Source of the DNA: Turnera subulata
Lineage: Eukaryota; Streptophyta; Magnoliopsida; Malpighiales; Passifloraceae
DNA: 64,000 nucleotides
NCBI GenBank assembly: GCA_028386065.3
Contig: JAKUCV010006663.1
Location: forward strand, 3,143-67,142
Reading direction: 5' to 3'
The notes beneath the pieces were generated by a model. The model did no database searches and had not been told where the DNA came from. It worked only from the letters and a program-made list of their open reading frames with translations. The translations under genes were made by a program, and so were the position numbers. This document shows, in pieces, positions 9,866-21,487 of the stretch. The stretch's first letter is position 1. The number at the start of each line of letters is the position of its first letter.

Positions 9866-11140
9866 TGGCTATGTGTATGCCCCAAAATGTACCCAAAACG
9901 AATTCAATAGCATTTTGTTTTCTTGTTTTGTCCCAATGTCAATGGTTCATCAATGAACTTTCTGAATCCTAGCTGATGGAGGTATTAACAGTTGCTGAAT
10001 TTTTCAACTTCTACTTGTCCACACTAATGCCAAACTTTATTGAACACTTGCATGTTAATTAGTATTCCTATATATCAAACAGGTCTTTTGCAATAAACAA
10101 ATAACAAGTTTAGCCTAGAATTCCTATGATAGCAATTGTGTTTTGTCAAATCTTGAAAGCGAAATAATTCCCAGGAAATTATGTGAATGAAAATTGAAAA
10201 GTGACTTGTTAGCTTAGTGTTGAATCTTCTTCTTTTTTTTTTTTTTGTGATGAGACAGCTTAGAGTTTATTCTAATTTGACATGAGGGGCTTACAAGAAC
10301 TTACCACAAAAAGTGAAACAACACATTGAAGCAGAATGTAACCTGATGAATGAACAGATTTTTGGAATTTTACTTCAGATTCCTGTAAAAAGGGTAAAGC
10401 CTGACATAATTAACAGTCCTCTGTCTCAACCAGAACCTGTTCTGCCGAAAACTTTTGTGTCCAACACTAGTTGTAACCCGGTGCGCACGCCCCACAATTC
10501 AGCCTGGGGAACTGAACAGAGGCCAATATGGAAGGCATATCCACTCAACAGTGCGTGTCGCAAACTGTCCTGAAGCAGAAAGCTTTCAAAAAACTTCCAT
10601 CATTGCCAGCCCATAGAAGGCTGAGGTGGGCATATACCGGCAACAGGAAGCAGATGTTGGAAACGTTCCCAAAGCCAGGAACCATTGGGAGAGCCGAGGC
10701 CGGGACCTGAGCCACAGCCGACCTAACAAGAGGACCCACATCTGCTGCCCATAACCACGTTAAATATTGTGTCCTATTTATTTTCTGTTGTTCATTATTC
10801 CGTAAGATAGTGCCACCGGGCCCAACACATGGATCCAACCAGAACCCCGGATGCGAACTCCATTACCCAAACACCACCCGGTGCCTTTGTCCACCACAGA
10901 CCAATTCCTCACCATACCCCGCCAAAGGGATGAGCAAGATGACCGGTTTAAGGATTCTGTAACTGTCCGACCATCCGCCAGATATTTACTTGTTAGGAGT
11001 CTAACCCATAAAGCTTCGGGGTGTCACTATATTATTAGTGTATACAGTGTATAATCGTTAAAAATATGCGCACCCATAAAAGTATAAACACTAGCTTAGG
11101 ATACAAGTTGTTATATATTTCAATTTATTGGATATTATTT
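9866..11140. other. Intergenic, weak coding-like debris
   Basis: Mostly AT-rich with a poly-T run near 10230. A plus frame at 10313-10573 (KQHIEAECNLMNEQIF, then Pro/Ser-rich) and an overlapping one to 10710 have no motif I recognise. The GC-richer stretch 10480-11010 contrasts with its surroundings and may be an old repeat. Confidence 0.3.
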
Positions 11141-11149
11141 TTTTTACCA

Positions 11150-12110
11150 TTTTCGGGGTGTCAATGTTGCCATTGCTGGATTCCACTCAGAGCACCAACC
11201 AAATTCATCTGTGCCAAAAATGGGGGGGAATATATCAGAGGGGTTTGGGTTTTGTACAATTGCTTTGGAATCACCTTCAATTCATTCGGGTGAACTTGTC
11301 CATAACTGTATTCTGGCCAGTGATATCTTGAGCCACAAAACATACGCCAACAACATTTTCATGGGGATCCCTGCTTGCACAAGCATTAACAACCAAGCTA
11401 ATGGGACCACCCTCAGATTTAGAAGCATGTGTTTTGATCTCAAAGTGGATGTTTCTTTGCTCCACTTTGCCTGCTGAGAAGAAATGTGAAAGCACATCAT
11501 TAATGTTATTTCCCCAAATGAAACTGACTTCCTTGGTTCCAGTCGTGTTAAATACAGTCCCAATTCTTAACCTCAGCCACAAGAACGCAGTATGTTTTTC
11601 TCAACAATCTGATTTTCCAACTCCAATTCTTTGTTAACATGGATAGCAAATACTTGAGCAAGAAACTCACAGGCATACCTAAGAGGGAATGGAACAAATC
11701 TTGGAGTTGTGTTGTGGCATACCACCAGCCCCCAGAGTTTCTTCCTTTTTTTTGGGTTTGCAGAATCAGGAATATCACCATCTTCATCAGCGTCATTTAC
11801 TACAACTGCCATGACCAAAAGAAGCTATGGAGTCCATGTTCTCCATATATTGTAAATGGCAAGTGTGTGGAGCCCTTAGAGTTGAACCACACAAGGTCAG
11901 ATCAAATGGAAGCTTCTCGTCTGGAAGCACCTTGACATGTTTTGCGCGACAATCAACAATCACTCGAACTTTGTTCTTCATAAATAGAAAGCGTGCAGCC
12001 TGAGGAATATCGGTAGCTGCATAATGCAGACCCAAATATGGCTCCAGGCCTGGCTTTGTAACCTCAGCAACAACTTCTCCATGATCATCATCATGAAACT
12101 TATATGCCTT
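11150..12110 (-). pseudogene. Phytochrome A pseudogene (GAF, part of PHY, part of PAS)
   Basis: Minus-strand frames match phytochrome A-type sequence in order. The GAF domain comes first: [20 protein letters not shown], then [20 protein letters not shown] and [20 protein letters not shown], retaining the chromophore-attachment Cys in the PHTCH motif. The PHY start follows: [29 protein letters not shown]. Then a jump to a PAS segment: [43 protein letters not shown]. Frame changes occur after SIAS (about 11800) and after FTRMN (about 11282). The sequence between the early PHY domain (about 11575) and mid-PAS is deleted. The HKRD module is absent. DCRAK and the [13 protein letters not shown] wording point to PHYA rather than PHYB/E. 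Non-functional photoreceptor debris. Confidence 0.8.
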
Positions 12111-12367
12111 TCATAATCTGACAGCCCTATTAGGATGACACAGTTGCCCCAATTTCTCAACCAACATGAACTGGCAGGTTTCAGGAAAATACTTAGTCTA
12201 TTCACAGATTGTAAGCTGATCAAAGTTTAACTTCGAACTACATTAAACATTTGAACTCAAGCAGGGTTCAAAGAAACCATATGAAGAAATAGCTGGCAAC
12301 ACAGTTTTTAGCAGTTCCCAAACAGTGTAAATATATTAGAAACAACACATAACAGTGAAGACACCTG

Positions 12368-13545
12368 AATTCTGTATTCACAAGCGTAAGCCTATCAGAG
12401 ATTTGCTTTAGTGTTGGACGGACATGAATGTCCACCCCAACCTTCCGAAGCATAACGAACCATATTCAGCAAGAGATCAGACAGCACCTGCTGAATTCTT
12501 GCCTGATCACCGTACACAGCCAGAACTTTTACTTCTTCAGGAGTATCACGAATCAATTGCCAATTTCTTTCCCTCAGCAACAGCATCACTTGGCTGACAA
12601 CGGCATTTATGACACGGCCAAGGAAGAATTCAGCCTTCTCAGCTCCAGTGAACTAAGTCAGAAGCAAACGAAACATTCCCTCTCATTAACAACATCTATG
12701 CTACAGTTAAAAGGCATGCGCTAGAATGCACTATATTGTATTTCAAAAGACCTACAAGTATCCTCAAAAGCAACTCATCATTTGTTCTTCATCTAAAGAT
12801 AACTTATTGCTTCCAGGCAATAACCCCAGGAATTGCAAATGAGATATCAAAGCTATATCAATAAGGTTTATTGTGAAAACACTAATAATTTGAAAAAAAA
12901 ATTCTTAAAATTCAACTAAAAGCAAATAAGCCTATCATATTGGATTCTAGTATCAATATGGATTTGCAATAACTTTAGCACATAAATCTTTCAAAGGAAA
13001 GATAAACCTCTACCATGTTAGCACCGAAAGGATAGAATTGTTACTCCATGCATCAATAAAGCAGAGAAAACCATCATTTTGGCAATCTTAAGAACTCTGA
13101 TGTATTATACTAAATGTTTAAGGAAAACTCACCCATTCTCAATACTCTCCAGATTAACATCTCTTATGATCCTAGATATTTGCTTTTCGCAAGCAGCACT
13201 GGTCTCAAGAAACTGCTTTTGATCTTCAGTCAGATCTGTGGCTTCCAAAAGTGAATAGGAAGCGACCAAGGTCGGAGGTATTTGCCACTGACAATAATCA
13301 TAGTGAAAAAGCTTCCCAAAAAGATTAAATATAAAAAGAGTACCTCTTAAAGCACGATGAACAAGAGCTCCTCCGGATGATGCTATGCACCACCCCATTT
13401 GACCTCCGGAACCAGAAGAGAAAATCCCTCTTCTGTTGCTTATGGCTGGTGATATTAGCAACTGCATCGCCAAGTGAGGCTGCTGATCGGTCGGTGCTCA
13501 AGCCAGTGGAGTCTCCTTCCATGAAAGCAATACCCACCACCACTA
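12368..13545 (-). pseudogene. Phytochrome B-type pseudogene (PHY piece joined to histidine-kinase-related exons)
   Basis: Reading the minus strand from 13545: [16 protein letters not shown] and RDFLFWFR belong to the PHY domain. The PAS repeats are missing, and the sequence continues with [20 protein letters not shown], then [20 protein letters not shown] of the histidine-kinase-related domain. It ends at a plausible donor (GGTGAGT, about 13128). After an intron, the next exon carries [40 protein letters not shown] and [18 protein letters not shown], ending near a GT donor at 12368. One-base frameshifts are visible at the start of that exon (about 12645) and in EGWVDIH (about 12440). The last exon is missing. 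The wording is PHYB/E type, so this is a different paralogue from its neighbour at 11150-12110. Confidence 0.8.
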
Positions 13546-13673
13546 CTTTTTCTTTTCTTTTTTTTTTTTCTTAACAGTGGGCTTGAAGTCCACTTTTTGA
13601 GTTCCTTAAGGCTTAAACTGAACTAGCAAACACAAAAGTGGCAGTTAGTCACCACTAAACCCCGTGTTCTTTA

Positions 13674-13691
13674 CTCTCTCTCTCTCTCTCT
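13674..13691. repeat. (CT)n microsatellite
   Basis: Nine CT units. It lies in 13546-14620, a stretch in which I recognise no gene. A hydrophobic frame at 13823-14005 is not a convincing signal-peptide exon for the COBRA copy downstream, although a first exon would be expected somewhere here. Confidence 0.8.
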
Positions 13692-14620
13692 GCTTCTCTC
13701 TCCCTTCTCCTTCTGGGGTCTTCTATCCTTAACTTGTTTAAAAAACAGAAACAATATACAAATTATTAGCACTATTTGCATCAAGAAGTGGGCTTTGGTT
13801 CCTGTTCCATTACGAGTTCTTTTTGTGCTTTCTTGCACTTGCTTCACTCCTACAGGTTCTCAAGTCTTCATTATTTCTCATTTTGCTGTTGGTGGTTCCA
13901 AATTTGGAGTCTTTATCCATTTTTCTTCCTGCATGCTGGTGGGTTTTGGTTGAATGGCAGTTATTGACGCTAGAAATTGGTGAAGTTGGATTCCTGGCTG
14001 ACTAAATGAGGAAATGGGGTTGCTTGGTTTGCTAAAATCCATGCTTTTTTCTTGTTTTCTGATCCTGAAACGGTGGTTTTTGTATTCCTTTTGTAATGCT
14101 AGTCAACATGCAAGTTGGAGTTGAAAATTTGTTTCATCATTCAATGAAGCTTAGGAAAGTACAATTAGAAAAAGAAAACTCATTAATGACATTTGTAAAG
14201 GAAAAGTAGCTTTACATTTATTGGGGAATCAGAAATAAAATTCCCTTCTAGTATCATCTATTGCTGGATTTAGATGACAAAATTGCCAAGGCGAAGTGAT
14301 TGTTTCTTTACCTCTTATTAGGTTCTGAAAACCTCCTAAGTCATACAAATACGAAGTTGGTATTTGTGATTTTGAAAGCTAATCGCGCAAGTTAAACAAA
14401 GTAGATGGTGGTTTTCTTCTGCTCTAGAAAGTTTTGCAGGAGGCCTTGCATGATTTTTCTTCTTTTTATTAGCAATATATATACCTGCTGAGCATTTAAT
14501 CCTCTCCATCTAAAGGAGGCTGTAGCAATCTGTGTATGAGTTCATAGTTTTTAATTCTTTAGTGCTTGCTTTTTATTCAATTTTCTTCTAATGCCAGTTG
14601 CTGGTTGCTAATTTTTTCAG

Positions 14621-16784
14621 AAGCCAATTGACCCAACTGGAAACATCTCAATCAAATGGGATATCATTAGCTGGACTCCCAATGGCTATGTCGTAAGTAC
14701 TATTGCTCAAGTTAGCTTATGTATCACCATTACCATTGCCATTTTTTTCTTATCACTGCAGAAGATAGGTTTAGCTTTTTATAAGTTGTAGCGGTTAAAT
14801 TTCTGATGTTGTATAGCTAGTTCTGTTCTCACTGATTTAATGGTATCTGAGGGGTCAAACTGAATTAAACTTCCGTTGAATGGATAGGCTGTTATCAGCA
14901 TGTACAACTTCCAGCAATATTGTCACATTCAATCACCAGGTTGGTCGGTCATTGGGGTAGACATGAGCAAAGGAGGAGGTTATATGGACCATGACGGGGG
15001 CCAGACAACAGAGCAAGGGGATTGCTCCAAATTCAAAGAAAACATTCCACATTGCTGCAAAAAGACCCCAACAGTGGTTGATTTGTTGCCCGGAACTCCA
15101 TACAATCAGCAGAGTGCAAATTGCTGTAAAGGAGGTGTTCTCAGCTCATGGGCACAGTATCCGCCAAATGCAGTCAGCTCATTCCAAGTCAGTGTAGGCC
15201 AAGCTGGAACCAGCAACAAAACAGTGAGGGTGCCCAAAAACTTCAACCTCAAGGCACCAGGACCTGGTTATACTTGTGGACCTGCAAAAATTGTCAAACC
15301 CGGTAGATTTTTTTACTACTGATAAAAGAAGAGTCACACAAGCTCTGAGTAAGTTATGGAATAAAAGGGTGGCATTGAATGCATGTCTTTTCTTTTTGTA
15401 GTATCCTAATCTAGCTCTAATGCATTACTGATTTATTATTTGTTCTTGTCAAGATGTTAGGCCGTAGTTCTTTTCACAAATCCTACCAAAAGTAAAATAT
15501 GCCTTCCTGATTGATTGATCTGTTGAACATTTTGTTGTAGTGACATGGAATGTTACATGCACTTATTCGCAATTCCTGGCTCAGAAAACTCCTACTTGTT
15601 GTGTCTCACTTTCATCTTTCTACAACAACACTATAGTACCCTGTCCAACATGTGCTTGTGGCTGCCAAAGCAGCACTTCTCTATCAGGGGGTTGTGTAGA
15701 GTAAGTGCAATGAATGGAATCATCAATCCTTTCCCTTTTAAGTTTCCCTGGAAATGTGCTTGCGCAAGTGTATCTATGTACTCTTGAACTAAGGGCTTGT
15801 TGCTTATAATCCTTATCCTATTTTGCAGTGGAGTAAGCCACATAGAGCTTCAGTTGTTCCAAATCCAGGGAAGACACTCATTCTGCCCCTTGTTCAATGT
15901 ACAAGGCACATGTGCCCAATCAGAGTTCACTGACACGTTAAGCTTAACTACAGGCAGTATTGGCGGGTTAAGATCACGATGACAAATTTCAATTACAATA
16001 TGAACTACCCACAATGGAACTTGGTCGTCCAACACCCTAATTTTGACAATCTAACCCAGATTTTCAGCTTCAACTTCAAGCCATTGACTCCTTATGGAGT
16101 TATAAGTAAGTTGGTTGCCTTTATTTGTATTCCGTTACTTGCCTCTGGTTATATGAAGAGGAGCTAACAGGGATATAATTTCCCTCCTCTAATATCTTAT
16201 CCAAATCTAGGATGGAAGTAACTCTTTCTTTTATTTATCGCATGTTATTCCATGGAAGGAGTTAGGACCAATATGGAAGTTCTAGTAGTAAGATATGTGA
16301 GGGTAGGCGGCGAACTTGCTAAATTATAAACGGCACTGCAATATTATGCCGGTTGATTATTGTTCCACCATTCTTGAGTATATATGCTAATAATGCCTAG
16401 GAACTGAGGTAGCTAGTCTTCATTAGTCCAATAAAATGGACATTTTGCATTTATTTGTTGTGGAAATGGGACTAAACATTATGCTCTTCGCACAGATGAT
16501 ACTGCCATGTTATGGGGAGTTAAATTCTACAATGATTTGCTCAAGCAAGCTGGTCCTGCGGGTAATGTGCAATCAGAGCTACTTTTCCAGAAGGACCAGA
16601 CGACATTTACTTTTGAGATGGGATGGGCTTTCCCTAGAAGGATATATTTCAACGGTGATAATTGTGTCATGCCGCCACTGGATTCCTATCCATACCAAAT
16701 GCCAGCTCCCGCTATCTTATTTCACCTCTTGTCCTGTTAATGTTTTTCTCATCAGCAATGGCTCTGTTACATGGGTTTGTGTGA
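14621..16784 (+). pseudogene. COBRA-type GPI-anchored protein pseudogene
   Basis: Five exons with GT-AG borders can be followed: 14621-14692 (GNISIKWDIISWTPNGYV), 14888-15348 (GGQTTEQGDC, CCKKTPTVVDLLPGTPYNQQ), 15541-15700 (WNVTCTYSQFLAQKTPTCCV), 15829-16105 (MNYPQWNLVVQHPNFDNLTQ) and 16496-16784 (DTAMLWGVKFYND to NGDNCVMPP). These are the carbohydrate-binding and Cys-rich CCVS blocks of COBRA proteins, which orient cellulose deposition at the plasma membrane. Breaks: frame changes around 14943-14995 and near 15305-15312 (an extra T in a T run), TGA at 15931-15933 replacing the Trp of the HWHV motif, and a one-base shift before the hydrophobic GPI tail (about 16705). No signal-peptide exon was found. 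The wording is closer to COBRA/COBL1 than to the neighbour at 17311. Confidence 0.8.
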
Positions 16785-17310
16785 GCTCTGAAAGACTAGA
16801 CTGCAAAATGCTGCGACATTCAATTTTGGACCCGATCTGCTTGAGCTCAGTATTAATTGGGAGCTAATCGGATGTGGAGTACAGGAGTTTATTTTTACTG
16901 CATGGTGAATGATGCCGTTTGGCTGTCTGTCCATTGTAATTGTTTCACTGTGTCATGTCTCTGTAACTAATTTACATTCAGTGTAGAATTTGCTTACCAT
17001 TACAGATAATAGAAAAATGTTGCGTGAAAGATTTTAGAGTTTATGCTTCACAATTTGTTATTTCTCATCTTATGACTCATTTATTGAATGGAGGCCTATC
17101 ATATATCATCCATATTAGTCATTGACAGTAAAGTTAAGAATGACAAGACTGCATAAAGATGTAAGTACTCAAATCCACAGATCCATCTCTCTAGGCAATC
17201 AGGGATATTCAATCACAGAGTGAAAGCTCTTTATCCACCTAGTTCTGCCCCATTTCTCCTGTCTGATGGCCCTGGCCCTCAAAGTTCGCATTGTCCTTGT
17301 CTCTCAGAAC
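16785..17310. other. Convergent 3' flanks, no gene
   Basis: AT-rich DNA between the ends of the two COBRA family members. It is expected to hold their 3' untranslated and polyadenylation regions. Confidence 0.5.
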
Positions 17311-18687
17311 TTAACAAATGTACATACAGAGGAGAGATAAAGAGGAAGCCAGCACTGAAAGGGAAAGAAAGGATTTATGAGCAGAATTTGGCAGGAAGGG
17401 GTATGTGTCTGGTGGTGGTAGCATGCATTCATCTCCATTGAAGTAGACTTTGCGAGGAAATCTCCATCCTTGCTTGAAAGTGAATGTATTCAGGTCCTTC
17501 TGGAGAAGCACCTCAGACTGAACATTTCCTAACACCCCTGCTTCGATTAGTACGTCGTTGAAGTATTTCATACCATAAAGCATCCCTGTGCCATCTGCAC
17601 ATAACACAATCAGGATTGGTCATTCACAATCTTTGGTGACACAGTTTTGTCTCTTCAAGATCTTTCTGATACTCACTTATTGAAGCATAGGGAACAAGGG
17701 GTTGGCAATTGAGGTTGAAAACTTGGGTTACATTCTTGAGATTCGGATGTTGGATAACAAGGGTCCAAGTTAAGTAGTTCATCCTGTAGTTGAAATTTAT
17801 GATTGCTATCTTCACACGCCAATACTCCTTGTAGTTAGTCTTAACATGCCAGTGAACTCGAACCGGGCACATATGGTGAGTGCATTGTAGCAGAGAAGTG
17901 TTATCTTTCCTTGTGTTGTTTGCTCCCACTAATTGTAGGATCTTGGAATCACAACTGCAAAAACAAAATGATTCAATATAATGAGGTAGATGCTCTTGTG
18001 GAAGTACTGATTATAAACAGATATATCAAAGTCTGTGTTAGATTACTTGACACAAGTGGCATTGTTTTGGCAACCACAAGCACAAGAAATGCAAGGAGTG
18101 ATCTCTGGATTGTAGAATGATGACAAAGAAACACAACAATTCGAATTTTTCCTTGCCATGAACCGTGAGTAGGTGCAGGTCACGTTCCACGTCACTGCAT
18201 AGAAAAGAAGGATATGGATCATTAGCCCTTGAGTTGAACCATACATCAATAGCACATGAAAAGATTTACAAGAAAGAAAACCTACTCAGGGCCTGAGTTT
18301 TACGGCGACCATCAGGGGCAAGAAACTTGGTGGCAGGCACAAGTTTTGCAGGTCCACAGGTGTACGTACCCTGGTCCCGGGCCAAGCAGGTGAAGTTCTT
18401 TGTGAGTTTCACAGTCTTNCTGATCTAGTACTCACCACATAGGCCATCTGTGGTCCAAGACATGATATCCCATTTGATGGTCACATTACCATTTGGATCC
18501 AGGGGATCATATGCAGCTGCATCACCATATAAAAGCAACAAAATTAATACACATTTATACAAGTTACGTGACGCCTAATTAGCATATAGTTATATGCTCT
18601 CAATTGTGTAAAGTACAAGAACTAAGCAAGCTTACCTGTTGCAGAAAAAAGCACCAGTAACACAAAAGCTGAGGTGATAAATTTCAT
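17311..18687 (-). CDS. COBRA-like protein (COBL4 type), interrupted at an assembly gap
   Basis: Minus-strand exons with good GT-AG borders: 18687-18636 (MKFITSAFVLLVLFSAT, signal peptide), 18516 to about 18440 (AYDPLDPNGNVTIKWDIMSW), about 18418-18287 (KTVKLTKNF, YTCGPAKLVPATKFLAPDGR), 18194-18047 (MTWNVTCTYSRFMA, CCVSLSSFYN), 17954-17677 (LLQCTHHMCPVRVHWHVKTN) and 17594-17311 (GDECMLPPPDTYPFLPN, then a hydrophobic GPI-anchor tail). GMKYFND and GDECMLPPPDTYPF resemble COBL4/IRX6, a cellulose-assembly protein of secondary walls. Right after the Asp-Gly end of the second exon the sequence jumps to the KTVKL block. It skips an intron and about 110 residues, and the single N (18419) sits at that point. 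Apart from this and an extra C beside it, the frame is open, so the gene may be intact in reality. Confidence 0.65.
18419..18419. other. Only ambiguous base (N) in the window
   Basis: It sits exactly at the discontinuity in the COBL4-like gene, where an intron plus most of one exon are missing. This suggests a collapsed or mis-joined assembly gap rather than a biological deletion. Confidence 0.7.
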
Positions 18688-18750
18688 GTTACTAAGCCTG
18701 TAATGTTAATATCGTACTCGAATATATAGTCTGCAAACTCACAAGCTTCT

Positions 18751-19200
18751 TTGATGACTTGTTCAGCAGCCCAGCGTCTTGCGAATCTCAAGAGGATGAA
18801 CATAGAAAAGTGCAAAATGATTCAAGAGATTGAGGTAACTGAGGAAAACGAAGCAGATGTGGAAATTATTTTTCATAAATTGGAAATCTTGACACTTGAC
18901 GAGCTACCAAGCCTGGCTTGCTTTCACTCGAGGAATTGGTCACTAATATTTCCATCTTTGTATGTAGTGCTAGTGAAAGAATGCCCCAAGATGAAATTAT
19001 TTTCAGCAGGGCACATTACCGCACCAAAGCTAGAGGCTGTGGACTTGACAGATGTGGGAGATAGAAGGAGTTGGGAAGGAAACCTTAATAAAACTATACG
19101 AGAATTGTTCACACAGACAGTACGTATCGTAGATTCTTTCTCATCTGTCTTCAAACTCCAAAACTTCCAGCATTCCTTCCCCGTTCAGACATGCCTTTAA
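18751..19200 (+). pseudogene. NLR leucine-rich-repeat fragment
   Basis: A 149-residue frame with the degenerate LRR pattern of CC-NBS-LRR resistance proteins: LANLKRMNIEKCKMIQEIEV, then FHKLEILTLDELPSLACFHS, and FPSLYVVLVKECPKMKLFS followed by APKLEAVDL. Each repeat ends in the Cys-Pro/Lys-Met phrase typical of this group. No NB-ARC or coiled-coil domain is present on either side; the COBL4-like promoter lies immediately to the left. It is an isolated piece of LRR, probably non-functional. Confidence 0.65.
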
Positions 19201-20439
19201 AGTTGCCAAATTTTCCCAGTTTGTTTCATAAGAGATTCACTTTGTAGCCTCTAAGGGGAACCAGATCCCAGTTGAAGAAATAGGGTGATCCATTTTTCCA
19301 CAGATCAACCTGTTCCCTGATTCAGGCTGACATGTATATTCCCTGAAAAATCTATGTTTGTGAAGCATGGACCAATTTTTCTTATGAATCATATAGAAAA
19401 TCCTCATGATATTTTAATTAAAGATGGCGAACAAAGAAATGACCCTGATTATCTCAATGCCTTCTATAACTTCAACCTAGTCCTTCAATGTTAGGGTAAT
19501 TGAACCCACTAGATTGCAACTCATTGCATTTTTTCAGAGTCATGAAGTGGTGCAACATGAAATACCAAGCCCACCTCAGGAATTGCCCTTGGCCTTGGAG
19601 AAAAAAATGAAGCAGAAGAAACCGGAAAGCATAGTTCCCTAGAGCACCCAGCATATGCTGATTTGTTGCCCACCAAGAATCAAGACATGACCAGCAGCGA
19701 TCTCCCCAGTGAGGTTGGGAACTTACTTGCCTAGAGGAACAGTCTATTTATTTGTCCCTATTTATTCCATTAACTTCTAGTAGTGTTGATGGTTCAACAT
19801 GCTTCAGACCATTTTGTGTTCTGTTGTCATGTGGATTTTGTAACCCAAATTCTAATTTCCAGCAGACTGAAACCTTGAAGGACCAAGTAATGACCCGGTT
19901 CGTCAGCTGAGCGGAACAGTTTTGTTATAGCTATTTCTGCTGCTGGAGCTGAACGAAAGATTGGCACTGAAAATTCCTCAGCTGAACCAGAAACACCCGA
20001 ACAAACTTCATCATCCCAAGAAGATTCTGGTCCAAGCAAAAGAACTTAAGGTGGCACTCCATTCTTTTTTGAAATGCATTTCCTAACAGATCCACGAAAG
20101 GAGGACAATCTCATGGATGGACTAATTTCATCTATTTCAAACAGACAGAATCACTTTACACACTTTATCATTTCATTTCTTCTTTTTTTTTTTTTATGAA
20201 TCTTTACATAAAACGTAAATTTTCAACAGAATGAACTTCCAATGGAGCAAGTCGTAGCGAAGACAACTTCCTCTGACAAGAAACAACATATGCCAGAGAC
20301 TTCATCACCTCCGGTTAAAGCCGGTTAAATCGGTTTCTTGCACTCTGCTCCCAAAACCCATCCACCATGAACCGCCAAGCTCTTCAGGAATTGCAATCAG
20401 TGACTCTTCCTCGAGGGCCCCTAGAGCCGGAAATCCTCG
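19201..20439. other. Probable NLR 3' debris, no clear gene
   Basis: Short coding-like islands separated by AT-rich stretches: PSPPQELPLALEKKMKQKKP (about 19570-19640), QTETLKDQVMTRF (about 19862-19900), AEPETPEQTSSSQEDSGPSK (about 19980-20045), and LPMEQVVAKTTSSDKKQHMP (about 20235-20295). They could be small exons of one decayed gene. I do not recognise it. Confidence 0.3.
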
Positions 20440-20800
20440 CGCAGTTGGACAGAAATGAACCTGGAAGATGACGACACACTTGCAATCAAAGATGCAGCTG
20501 CTCCAGACCTGCAAGCATCTTTTGAGGAGCTGAACTCACAAATAGCTGCACTTAAGGAGGAGCATGCAAAGCTGGCGAAGGAAGAATAGACCCCTGCGGG
20601 ATCAACTCCGAACAGTTAAAGCAGAAAAAGGGTCGAAAAGAAAAAGGAGGTTGCCTTTAAAGGTTGATGAATTTGAGGAGCTGGTTCAACAGACAAAAAC
20701 GCTGCATTGCAGAACCCGAGACCACCAGAATGGCCATCTCCTCCTTGAACACTCTCTTTGATTTCATTGTCAAAAGCTTCTTTAGACCCTAAAACGACAC
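20440..20800 (+). pseudogene. Coiled-coil tail fragment of unknown protein
   Basis: A plus frame reads DDTLAIKDAAAPDLQASFEE, then LNSQIAALKEEHAKLAKEE, with heptad-like spacing of hydrophobic residues, and stops at about 20587. The adjacent frame continues with RDQLRTVKAEKG and VDEFEELVQQTKTL. This implies frameshifts in a formerly continuous coiled coil. Similar tails occur in some plant-mobile-domain proteins, but that domain is not visible here. Function unknown. Confidence 0.35.
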
Positions 20801-21420
20801 GTCTCCGGAATAGTGAGAATCAAGAATATGACTCTCACCCTGACAACTCGGCCTCGACTTCTACCGGGGAATTCAATCTTAGCAGTCATTCCAGTTGCCT
20901 ACGAACTGTTCGTTGAAATGCCAAACCGAGGAAGAACACGTTAATTTATTTAAAAAACGTTTCTTCGAGCCAATATTTTACGGATAATATTATGATTAAG
21001 AGTTAATTTTGATAATAAGTATGTCTCCTGAATAATATTATATTTCTTAACTAATCATTAAGCACAATTCCAGTTACACTCTATTATAAATTATTAGTAA
21101 TGGTCTATACATATTTTATATGTATCTATCTTTCTTTTTTCACAAGTGAAACTTATTTTGTCGTTATTGGTTATATATGTTAGCTCTTGATCAGACTCTA
21201 AATAATAATTATTAACCTACTTAATATAAGTAAAATATTGGGACGAATTGATAGATTTTTTTTTTTCTTGGAAACTCATTGATACTAATATGAATTATAG
21301 ATTAGGCAGGCATTCTGAGGGTTTTGTGGCTCGGCTGAACTTTAAGACGATCTCCTAAAAATGAATCTTGGCATCTTTTGGAAATTCTACAGCTGGACGT
21401 GGACAATTTACTGTTATTGG

Positions 21421-21423
<3 letters not shown>

Positions 21424-21484
<61 letters not shown>
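21424..21484. repeat. (AT)n microsatellite, about 61 bp
   Basis: Uninterrupted TA/AT dinucleotide repeat. The open frame across it on the minus strand (Ile-Tyr repeats) is an artefact of the repeat. Confidence 0.95.

Positions 21485-21487
<3 letters not shown>

Noticed and set aside
9494..9972. Overlapping ORFs of 60-135 codons across the TRIM
   Set aside because: They are translations of the LTRs and interior of a noncoding TRIM.
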